Source of the DNA: Candidatus Fermentibacteraceae bacterium
GTDB lineage: Bacteria > Fermentibacterota > Fermentibacteria > Fermentibacterales > JCC-6
Direction of reading: 5' to 3'
Assembly (NCBI GenBank): GCA_021162285.1
Contig: JAGGYZ010000245.1
Location: 1-9,157, forward strand
Length of the DNA stretch: 9,157 bases
This document shows positions 1-6,175 of the stretch, piece by piece. Within the stretch, counting starts at the first letter, position 1. The number at the start of each line of letters is the position of its first letter. The translations under genes were made by a program, and so were the position numbers. The notes beneath the pieces are model-generated. The model had not been told where the DNA came from. It saw only the letters and a program-made list of their open reading frames with translations, and ran no database searches.

Positions 1-135
1 ATCTTCAGGGAATACGCACTCGACAGGCAGCCCTGCGGCCGCAGCCAGAATACCGGGAGCAAGGGGGATGTTACCTGTGGGTTCCCATGCGGATGAGGGG
101 TGCAGAGGCAGCTGAATCAGCTGAATGTGGTACAT
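1..135 (-). CDS. N-terminus of probable B12-binding radical SAM protein (partial)
   Basis: Seen: an open frame starts with ATG at 135 on the minus strand and stays open to the window edge, giving 45 residues that begin MYHIQLIQLPLHPSSAW. The pattern is a short beta strand ending in QLPLHP, then TGNIPLAPGILAAAAG at about residues 22-37, then VECVFPED. Known of the family: cobalamin-binding-domain radical SAM proteins often begin with a hydrophobic strand ending in (Q)LP and continue with a N(I/V)PLA.GYLAA-like helix of the Rossmann B12 domain. The radical SAM CxxxCxxC cluster would lie beyond the edge and cannot be checked. Neighbours: the start is 3 bp after the stop of the HemX-like gene, with no good ribosome binding site, so translation is probably coupled to it. 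It is therefore likely the third gene of an operon begun by the UMF1 transporter. Family call is an inference from a short N-terminus. Confidence 0.5.
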   Translation of the reverse strand, partial: MYHIQLIQLPLHPSSAWEPTGNIPLAPGILAAAAGLPVECVFPED

Positions 136-138
136 CGC

Positions 139-933
139 TTACTGCAGAGGGTCGACTGTGGTGAGCCCTGCGATGGTAATGAAGTACAGCACGAGAAATG
201 AGATGCTCCACAGAATATGAACAATCGGGTGATGCCCGTTGAATGTTTCTTTTCTGCATATAACAACCCCTGCAGACTGTAGAGTTACCGAAAGTGAGAA
301 AAGCACAGGGAGCAGTGACACACCGCGGAGAAAAAACAGGCTGACAGCTCCAACAATTCCAAAAGGCAGGGCAAATGCGGAGAATTTGTATGCCCATTCC
401 TCAGAACCGGCCAGGGGAGGAAAGACATTGTAAAGATAACTGTGTTCCCTTGCAAACAGCCTGACTGCATAGGACAGAGAAAATGCCGCAGTAATGTAAA
501 CGAAGATGCTGAATACTATTCCTCCGCCAAGGGCCATCAGAGACCGGGGAGACAGCGGATAAGCTCCTGGAGTGGGGTGCAGGGGTACAAACAGAATGGA
601 TAAAAGAAGGAAAAGCTCAAATGCCTGAATAACACCAAGAACAGACCATCTGCTCAGTACCCGTCTGCCGAAGAGTCTGGCTGTTTGAAGACCGACGAGA
701 ACTATTGTAAGCTGGCCGTGACCTGTGGCGGTATCACCTGCAGAAGTTGAAAACAGAAGTCCCAGAAACAGCAGCTCAAGAAGTCTCAGGAGATCGAACC
801 GGTCAAAATCTTTTTCTGGCATTCCGGTCTCTGCCGATCTGAGAGGCAGTCTTCCTGCTCTGCCCAGTTTTTGATGAAAAAGTTCTTCCAGCGCAATAAG
901 AAATACAACGATAAGACTCAGCAGTCTATGCAT
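139..933 (-). CDS. Polytopic membrane protein, distantly HemX/CcsA-like
   Basis: Seen: 264 residues with roughly seven or eight hydrophobic segments (about 3-18, 47-62, 73-88, 96-118, 133-160, 184-203, 206-226 and 238-257), so an inner-membrane protein. The ATG at 933 has an AGGA-type ribosome binding site (AAAGGACCAGGAAC) lying inside the end of the upstream transporter gene, with which it overlaps by 8 bp. Residues 131-203 follow the order seen in HemX/CcsA cytochrome c assembly proteins: a long helix with Y/F spacing, a charged linker, a PPL.....AYKF segment (172-184), then a GF-like helix ALPFGIVGAV. Inference: a divergent member of that family; length about 265 fits HemX. Odd: the tryptophan-rich haem-handling (WWD) motif expected after this helix is absent, and the flanking region LLPVLFSLSVTLQSAG does not resemble it. 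It could equally be an unrelated membrane protein. Place in a transporter and B12 radical SAM operon gives no clear role. Confidence 0.6.
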   Translation of the reverse strand: MHRLLSLIVVFLIALEELFHQKLGRAGRLPLRSAETGMPEKDFDRFDLLRLLELLFLGLLFSTSAGDTATGHGQLTIVLVGLQTARLFGRRVLSRWSVLGVIQAFELFLLLSILFVPLHPTPGAYPLSPRSLMALGGGIVFSIFVYITAAFSLSYAVRLFAREHSYLYNVFPPLAGSEEWAYKFSAFALPFGIVGAVSLFFLRGVSLLPVLFSLSVTLQSAGVVICRKETFNGHHPIVHILWSISFLVLYFITIAGLTTVDPLQ

Positions 934-2218
934 GTTCCTGGTCCTTTACCGTGAGAAGCAGTATGCCTCCTGCTACAAAGAAAACAGAAATAGAGAGAAT
1001 TGAATTTCTTGTACTTCCTGTCAGGTCTCCTATAACTGCGAACACAAGGGGACCCAGAATGCTTGCAAATCTTGACGATATGGAAAAGAAACCAAAGTAT
1101 TCCGACGCGTTTTCCTGTGGAATGAGTACAGAGTAGTAGGATCGGCTGATAGCCTGAATACCTCCCTGCAGCAGGCCCACAGCACCGGCCAGTATCCAGA
1201 ACTGCCACGTTTCAGTCATTTTCCATGCGTACAAAACTATTGCGATGTACCCTGCAATCCCAACGAGCAGAGATTTCTTTGAACCGATTTTTGCTGCCAG
1301 CTTTCCATACAGAATAGCTGCCGGGAAGCCTATGAACTGGGTAAGCAGCAGGGCACCTATCAGGTGACTGCTCTCCAGGCCCAGTTCTGCTTTGCCAAAC
1401 ACAGTGGCCATGATAATAATCGTCTGTATTCCGTCGTTGTAAAGAAGAAAAGACAACAGAAATCTGAAGACCTGTCTGTGCTGTTTGATGTGTTTGAATG
1501 TGGAACCAAGGGTTTTAAAGGCATTGCGCACGAGTCCGGGAAAACTTACATTGGAAGAGATTCTGTTTTCCGGTACTTTGCGGAACAGGGGAATAGAAAA
1601 AACAGACCACCAGACGGCTACTGTGAGAAAGCTTAGTCTTACTGCCAGGGTTCCCTCCGGTATTCCGAAAAAACCGGGTTTTTTTATCATAAGCAGATTA
1701 AGAGCAAGCAGCAGACCTCCTCCCAGATAACCCATGGCAAAGCCTCTGGAGCTTACGATGTTCCGTCTTGAAGGAGGAGTTACATTTGTAAGAAGGGAGT
1801 TGTAGAAAACGTTGGCTCCTGCAAAACCTATCTGTCCCATAACAACAACTGCCAGAGTGAACTTTACCAGCCCGGGTCCGCTGAAAAACAGAAGAGCAGA
1901 AGCGAGAACACCCACTGCCGTCATGGCACCAAGAAACTGCTTTCTTCTTCCGCCTGCATCAGCAGCTGCTCCGAACACTGGAGCTCCCAGTGCCACAAGA
2001 AAGGCGGCAAAAGACATTGCATATCCCCAGAGAGACTGAGAATTACTTGTTAATTCGAAACCCGGCAGGTTGATCGTGACAGAACCTGAACCGGCAACAA
2101 CACCTGCGAAAAAAACGGGAAGAACCGCTGCGACAACGGTGGTAACAAAAGATGAATTTGCCCAGTCGTAAAGGCACCATGCTTTTTCTGCCTGAGTATA
2201 GCCAGCTTTCAAAAACAC
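926..2218 (-). CDS. UMF1-family MFS transporter (Atg22-like)
   Basis: Predicted inner-membrane transporter of the major facilitator superfamily, UMF1/Atg22-like branch (Pfam family 'vacuole effluxer Atg22 like'); yeast Atg22 exports amino acids from the vacuole, but bacterial substrates are not established. Seen in 430 residues: the family signature AWCLYDWANSSF (13-24), an MFS motif A-like GAAADAGGRRKQF (83-95), GYLGGGLLLALNLL (163-176), FLLYNDGIQTIII (257-269), and GGIQAISRSYYSVLIP (352-367) followed by EYFGFFSISSRFASILGP (373-390), all in family order with twelve-helix hydrophobicity. Full family length, no frameshift. Start: the frame begins with GTG at 2218. TTG at 2212 has a better placed GGAG (5 bases away), so the true start may be two codons later; the upstream frame stays open with no ATG. 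It is the first gene of a minus-strand operon with the HemX-like and radical SAM genes, and is divergent from pckA. Confidence 0.9.
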   Translation of the reverse strand: MFLKAGYTQAEKAWCLYDWANSSFVTTVVAAVLPVFFAGVVAGSGSVTINLPGFELTSNSQSLWGYAMSFAAFLVALGAPVFGAAADAGGRRKQFLGAMTAVGVLASALLFFSGPGLVKFTLAVVVMGQIGFAGANVFYNSLLTNVTPPSRRNIVSSRGFAMGYLGGGLLLALNLLMIKKPGFFGIPEGTLAVRLSFLTVAVWWSVFSIPLFRKVPENRISSNVSFPGLVRNAFKTLGSTFKHIKQHRQVFRFLLSFLLYNDGIQTIIIMATVFGKAELGLESSHLIGALLLTQFIGFPAAILYGKLAAKIGSKKSLLVGIAGYIAIVLYAWKMTETWQFWILAGAVGLLQGGIQAISRSYYSVLIPQENASEYFGFFSISSRFASILGPLVFAVIGDLTGSTRNSILSISVFFVAGGILLLTVKDQEHA

Positions 2219-2230
2219 TCCGATCCCGTT

Positions 2231-2243
2231 TGTTCCCGGAACA
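2231..2243. promoter_or_regulatory. Palindrome TGTTCCCGGAACA, candidate operator
   Basis: A 6-bp perfect inverted repeat around a single central base, sitting 12 bp upstream of the GTG start of the UMF1 transporter and 107 bp upstream of pckA. Such dyads in a divergent promoter region are typical of dimeric regulator sites. The position close to the transporter start would suit a repressor. No regulator is identifiable and the assignment is inference. Confidence 0.3.
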
Positions 2244-2266
2244 TAACCAATAGAGTCTGCTTTTGC

Positions 2267-2278
2267 AGTGCCGGCACT
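2267..2278. promoter_or_regulatory. Palindrome AGTGCCGGCACT, candidate operator
   Basis: A perfect 12-bp palindrome near the middle of the pckA/UMF1 divergent intergenic region. It overlaps at its left end a CTGC-TTTT-GCAG mini-hairpin (2257-2268). It could be a binding site for a dimeric regulator shared by both transcripts. There is no T-run after it, so it does not look like a terminator. Function is inferred only from position and symmetry. Confidence 0.3.
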
Positions 2279-2286
2279 TCCTTCCG

Positions 2287-2322
2287 ACCTGTTACTCTGG
2301 TATTGTTCGGCTTACCTGTTAC
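2287..2322. repeat. Direct repeat ACCTGTTAC x2 upstream of pckA
   Basis: The 9-mer ACCTGTTAC occurs at 2287-2295 and again at 2314-2322, 27 bp start to start, both followed closely by a CTGG. The pair lies 29-64 bp upstream of the pckA start, where an activator or repressor would act. A TATTGT with an upstream TG (2298-2306) lies between the copies and could be an extended -10 element, but no convincing -35 accompanies it. Regulatory role is inferred. Confidence 0.3.
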
Positions 2323-2350
2323 CTGGCAGAAACAAACACGGGGGTGAAAA

Positions 2351-4006
2351 ATGTCTCTTTTGGACAGCCTGAATGGTCTGCTTGCAAAAAGAAGTTCGTC
2401 GGTAAGAAACAATATTTCCAGAGAAGAAATGATCAGGTCTTCAGTGGAGCGCAGAGAAGCACTGGTTATGAGGTGTGGAGCTCTTGCCACATGGACACGA
2501 CCTGAATCCACAGGGCGAAGTCCTAAAGACACGGTAATAGTAAAGAGGGCTGAAAGCGAAAAAACCATTGACTGGACAAGCCCCAACAACCTTCCTCTGC
2601 ATGAAGAGACTTTCGACATGGCATGGGAGGAGATAATTCAGGTTTTCGAGAAAGCCGACGAACTGTATGTAACAGACCGGATGATCGGTGCGGATCCAAG
2701 GTATGCTCTTCCTGTAAGAGTTGTGACAGACAAGGCTCTCACTGCTCTGTTCACAGATAACATGTTCCGTCCGTGGTCTGAAGAAGCCGCTGAGATTTCT
2801 GTTTTTAAGGACAGGCCGTTTACCTTGCTGGCTTCACCGGAAACGAAAATGGACTACACCAGGTACAAAGGAAAACTCAGAGAAGACCCCGAGCTCAACC
2901 ACACTTCCGATATGCTGGTAGCTATGGATATGGACAGAAGTTTTGGAATAGTGTTCGGCAGTGCCTACGGAGGCAGTATCAAGAAGCTCATGTTTACCGT
3001 TATGAACTATCTGCTTCCTGCCCAGGGCATTCTTCCCATCCACTGCAGTGCGAATGAGGGTACGGATGGCGATTGTGCACTTCTGCTCGGTCTTTCCGGA
3101 ACAGGGAAAACAACGCTGAGTGCAGATCCTTCCAGAGCTCTTCTTGGCGACGATGAGCACGGTTGGGGCAGCAATGGAGTAGCTAATTTTGAAAACGGCT
3201 GTTATGCAAAGCTCATTGATCTGAGCAAAGAAAAGGAACCGGAAATACATTCGGCATGTTTCCACACAGACAACTACCTGAGTCATGGTTCCATAATTGA
3301 GAATGTGATGGTATATCCAGATGGAGAATTTGATCTGTTTGATGACAGATATACACCCAACAGCAGAGGCTCGTATCCGCTCAGTTATCTTACTAACATC
3401 AAGGAGTCTTCGGTTTCAGGCCACCCCACCACAATTCTTTTCCTTACCGCCGACGCCAACAGTGTTATCCCACCGGTTTCAAAACTCAGCAGGGAACAGG
3501 CCATGCTCTGGTTCCTCATGGGGTATACGAGCAAACTGGCTGGCACAGAGACCGGCATTAAAGAACCTGTAAGTACCTTCTCCAGATTTTTCGGTCAGCC
3601 ATTTATGCCAAGGGTACCTGAAGCATATACCGATCTCCTTGGCGAAAAGATGAACCAGCATGGAACACAGGTTTACCTTATAAACACAGGCTGGACCGGA
3701 GGCCCCTATGGAGTAGGCCACAGAATGGATCTTCCGCTCACAAGAAAAATGGTGGAGGCATGTCTGTCAGGTGAAATTGAGCAGTCTGAGATGAAAAGAG
3801 ATCCATTCTTCAAGGTGATGGTTCCCCTGTCCTGTCCCGGTATTGAGGACAGTTCAATTCTTGACCCGGGAAACACCTGGGAGAACAGAGCGGAGTACGA
3901 AGCCCGGGCACGCAAACTTGCTGGTGAGTTTGCTGCTTACTTCCGTAAGGCGTACGGAAATCAGAACATAAGTGAAGACATAGCTTCTCAGTGTCCCGGC
4001 CTTTAG
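2351..4006 (+). CDS. pckA: Phosphoenolpyruvate carboxykinase (ATP)
   Basis: Cytoplasmic enzyme that interconverts oxaloacetate + ATP with phosphoenolpyruvate + CO2 + ADP, at the gluconeogenic/anaplerotic node. Seen in 551 residues (E. coli PckA is 540): GRSPKD (55-60) with the substrate-binding Arg; FGSAYGGSIKKLMFTVMNYLL (202-222) with the metal/substrate lysine at 212; HCSANEG with metal-ligand His231; kinase-1a P-loop GLSGTGKTTL (247-256); kinase-2 LGDDEHGW (265-272) with metal-ligand Asp268; the NSRGSYPL segment (337-344) with the nucleotide-phase Arg; and NTGWTGGPYGVGHRM (445-459). All catalytic elements are present, so it should be active. ATP rather than GTP form is clear from these motifs. 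The ATG at 2351 is preceded by GGGGGTGAAAA, a strong ribosome binding site. The gene stands alone between a divergent promoter region and an intrinsic terminator, so it is probably monocistronic. In an anaerobe the ATP-forming direction is possible, which the sequence cannot tell. Confidence 0.98.
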   Translation: MSLLDSLNGLLAKRSSSVRNNISREEMIRSSVERREALVMRCGALATWTRPESTGRSPKDTVIVKRAESEKTIDWTSPNNLPLHEETFDMAWEEIIQVFEKADELYVTDRMIGADPRYALPVRVVTDKALTALFTDNMFRPWSEEAAEISVFKDRPFTLLASPETKMDYTRYKGKLREDPELNHTSDMLVAMDMDRSFGIVFGSAYGGSIKKLMFTVMNYLLPAQGILPIHCSANEGTDGDCALLLGLSGTGKTTLSADPSRALLGDDEHGWGSNGVANFENGCYAKLIDLSKEKEPEIHSACFHTDNYLSHGSIIENVMVYPDGEFDLFDDRYTPNSRGSYPLSYLTNIKESSVSGHPTTILFLTADANSVIPPVSKLSREQAMLWFLMGYTSKLAGTETGIKEPVSTFSRFFGQPFMPRVPEAYTDLLGEKMNQHGTQVYLINTGWTGGPYGVGHRMDLPLTRKMVEACLSGEIEQSEMKRDPFFKVMVPLSCPGIEDSSILDPGNTWENRAEYEARARKLAGEFAAYFRKAYGNQNISEDIASQCPGL

Positions 4007-4023
4007 CATAACCGAAAATACAG

Positions 4024-4054
4024 GAGCCTGTAGTATTTTGCTGCAGGCTCTTTT
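4024..4054 (+). terminator. Intrinsic terminator of pckA
   Basis: GAGCCTGTAG (4024-4033) pairs with CTGCAGGCTC (4041-4050) as a 10-bp stem with one G:T wobble and a 7-base loop, followed directly by TTTTC. It begins 17 bp after the pckA stop, the expected place and form for a rho-independent terminator. Confidence 0.85.
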
Positions 4055-4121
4055 CGTTCAGTATTCGTGAGTTTTCTGCAAGGGTTTCATTTTTGAGGAT
4101 TAAATAGTATTTTGCCGGGTG

Positions 4122-4155
4122 GTGAAAGTCTGGGTGGCTTTCTATTTTGTTTCAC
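4122..4155 (+). promoter_or_regulatory. Overlapping hairpins in the ompA-like leader
   Basis: In the 117 bases between the pckA terminator and the next start, two stems compete for the same bases. GAAAGTC (4124-4130) can pair with GGCTTTC (4136-4142), seven pairs including one G:T. Alternatively GTGAAA (4122-4127) can pair with TTTCAC (4150-4155), ending 6 bases before the GGAGGGG ribosome binding site (4162-4168). This could influence translation of the outer-membrane protein, or be chance. It matches no riboswitch class I recognise. Confidence 0.25.
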
Positions 4156-4171
4156 AGAACTGGAGGGGATA

Positions 4172-6112
4172 ATGAGAAAGATTTTTGTCGTTCTTTTGTT
4201 GCTGGGGTTTGCAGCAGGTTCAGCATTTGCTTTACCTTCGTATTCAGGCCTCAGGGGATTAAACAGAGTTGTAGATGCAAGACCGGCTGAGCAGGGTCTT
4301 CTTTCAATCGGGCTTTTCTCGTTTCTTGGTCTTTCGCCGGATGCGAGAACAGGTGTGCTGGCATCGGAAACTGTTGAAATAACAGACACTGAATACAGCG
4401 GAACCGGATACATTGCTCTGGGTTACGGTGTAAGTAATTCATTCGAACTTGGAACAAGAGTTTCCTATCTTCTCAATCAGGTGAAGAGGGAAGATATTGG
4501 AAACAGGCTTGACAACACAGGCGACTGGAACGGGGATGACGGTTTCAGCGAGGCTGGTCTGTTCCTTAAGCTCGCACTTAATCCCAATGCGGAAAGTTTC
4601 TGGTTCAGTGTGATGCCGTGGGCGGAATTTTCCATATACAACGGTGGTGACAACAACTTCGTTTACAACGGAGATGAATGGGATGGTCTCTGGAACACAG
4701 ACGAGCCGATGTTCCAGCTCAGAAGACCCATGATGAATGCAGGCAGTATGAGCTTCGGTGGCGATCTTCTCGCTACAAAAGACTTTGGCGCTGTTACTCT
4801 TCACGCCAACGCCGGCTACCATTACTTCAAGCAGAACTTTGTCTTCACTGATCGCAGGTTTGATGCCTCTCACAATGTTATAGCCACAGAAGATGTTGAC
4901 ATTGACGTTGAGGATCCTGTTGTTCGTGTCGCTGCTGGTATAGAGTACCCCATGAACAAGACAACGCTGTTTGCCGAAGTTGAATGGCGTCATTTCCTCA
5001 ACAGAGATTTCGAGGAGGGTAACGGCGAGCGATTTGACGACTGTATTCAGGTTGCTCCAGGTGCCAGATTCACATTTGATTCCGGTTTTGCTATGGACAT
5101 CACAGGTTCATACTGCATTTCTTCTTTCGACCCGGAGTACAACGATCTCGGTCACAGAAATTTCCAGCGGGGTGTAAGTCAGACAGACGAAGAGAGAGCC
5201 AGATACGCTCCCTTCCCCAACGGCTACGCTCCCAAGTACGGTCTTGGAATAAATCTGATGTACACAGTGGATACATCTGCGCATCCTTCAGTTTTCTCCG
5301 GAACTGTTAAAGATGCAGTTACCGGCGAAACACTGGCTGCAACAGTCAGCTTCCCCGGCTCCGATGTCCAGGGTGCAGGCACAGACGCTGCATCCGGTAT
5401 GTACACTGTTCAGCTTGACGAGGGCATGTACACATTCCTGGTTGAAGCAGATGGTTACATTTCAACAAGCGAAACAGTTGAAGTTCCATCCGGCCAGAAT
5501 ATTACAAAGGACTTCGTTCTTCAGTCGGTTGAGGGTACTGTAACAGGAACCGTTACAGACGCAGGAACCGGAGAGGCAATCGTGGCTGTTGTTGCTGCTA
5601 CTGCAAGCAACCAGACCAGCTCCGACATCAACGGCGAGTACTCACTTGACTGTGCTGCTGGAACAAGAACACTTGTTGCTTCTGCCACAGGTTACACAAA
5701 CCAGTCAAGAACAGTTGATGTGATTTCAGGTGAGTCTGTTGTTCAGGACTTCCAGTTGAACGCTCAGCTCAGCTTTGAGAATGTTTACTTTGATGTTGCC
5801 CGCTATACCATCAGACCTGATGCAAAGGTTATTCTCGACGGAATTGCCCGGATGCTTATCAGTAATCCTGGAGCTTCCGTGATGATAACTGGAAACACCG
5901 ATTCAGATGGTACTCCGGAATACAACCAGGGTCTTGCAGACAACAGAGCTGCTGCCGTAAGAGATTACCTTGTTTCAAAGGGTGTTAGTGAAGAATCTCT
6001 TTCCACTGTTGGTTACGGTGAGGACAGACCTGCTGCTCCCAACACCACAGTTGAGAACAAAGCTCTTAACAGAAGAAGCGAGTTCACAATTCTCGGAATT
6101 TCCGTTCAGTAG
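4172..6112 (+). CDS. OmpA-family outer-membrane protein with two regulatory-like repeats
   Basis: Predicted envelope protein that ties the outer membrane to peptidoglycan. Start: ATG at 4172, 4 bases after GGAGGGG and opening directly into a signal peptide MRKIFVVLLLLGFAAGSAFA; the frame is open upstream to a TTG at 4112, but that would bury the signal. Seen in 646 residues: signal 1-20; a beta-rich region of about 25-370 with alternating aromatic strands and Asp/Asn-rich turns, probably a barrel (ends GLGINLMYTVD, 357-367); two diverged Ig-like carboxypeptidase-regulatory-type domains (about 375-450 and 454-530, each opening GTV.DA.TGE); and an OmpA C-terminal domain (533-641) with VYFDVARYTIRPDA, GNTDSDG, N585, R592 and NRRSEF. 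D577 and R592 have the spacing of the Asp/Arg pair that binds diaminopimelate in known OmpA domains, so peptidoglycan binding should be intact. Flanked by terminators on both sides, so likely monocistronic. The barrel call is inference; the other domains are secure. Confidence 0.88.
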   Translation: MRKIFVVLLLLGFAAGSAFALPSYSGLRGLNRVVDARPAEQGLLSIGLFSFLGLSPDARTGVLASETVEITDTEYSGTGYIALGYGVSNSFELGTRVSYLLNQVKREDIGNRLDNTGDWNGDDGFSEAGLFLKLALNPNAESFWFSVMPWAEFSIYNGGDNNFVYNGDEWDGLWNTDEPMFQLRRPMMNAGSMSFGGDLLATKDFGAVTLHANAGYHYFKQNFVFTDRRFDASHNVIATEDVDIDVEDPVVRVAAGIEYPMNKTTLFAEVEWRHFLNRDFEEGNGERFDDCIQVAPGARFTFDSGFAMDITGSYCISSFDPEYNDLGHRNFQRGVSQTDEERARYAPFPNGYAPKYGLGINLMYTVDTSAHPSVFSGTVKDAVTGETLAATVSFPGSDVQGAGTDAASGMYTVQLDEGMYTFLVEADGYISTSETVEVPSGQNITKDFVLQSVEGTVTGTVTDAGTGEAIVAVVAATASNQTSSDINGEYSLDCAAGTRTLVASATGYTNQSRTVDVISGESVVQDFQLNAQLSFENVYFDVARYTIRPDAKVILDGIARMLISNPGASVMITGNTDSDGTPEYNQGLADNRAAAVRDYLVSKGVSEESLSTVGYGEDRPAAPNTTVENKALNRRSEFTILGISVQ

Positions 6113-6130
6113 AACAGAGCTGATACGAAA

Positions 6131-6160
6131 AAGAAGGGGCAGGTTTTCCTGCCCCTTCTT
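6131..6160. terminator. Bidirectional terminator between converging genes
   Basis: AAGAAGGGGCAGG (6131-6143) and CCTGCCCCTTCTT (6148-6160) form a perfect 13-bp stem with a TTTT loop. It lies between the stop of the OmpA-family gene (6112) and the stop of the sorting-domain gene (6176) and serves both strands. The tail reads TTCTTTG on the plus strand and TTCTTTTTC on the minus strand, so termination of the minus-strand gene is probably the stronger. Confidence 0.9.
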
Positions 6161-6175
6161 TGCTGTGTAACAGTT

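Noticed and set aside
2209..2619. 136-codon minus-strand frame across the pckA start
   Set aside because: It covers the pckA ribosome binding site and coding start and the divergent promoter region, and resembles no protein; a chance frame.
4112..4171. N-terminal extension of the OmpA-family gene from a TTG
   Set aside because: No ribosome binding site fits the TTG, while GGAGGGG and a textbook signal peptide mark ATG 4172.
4439..4993. 184-codon open frame on the minus strand
   Set aside because: It lies wholly inside the OmpA-family gene on the opposite strand, has no ribosome binding site and no family features; a shadow of the real gene.
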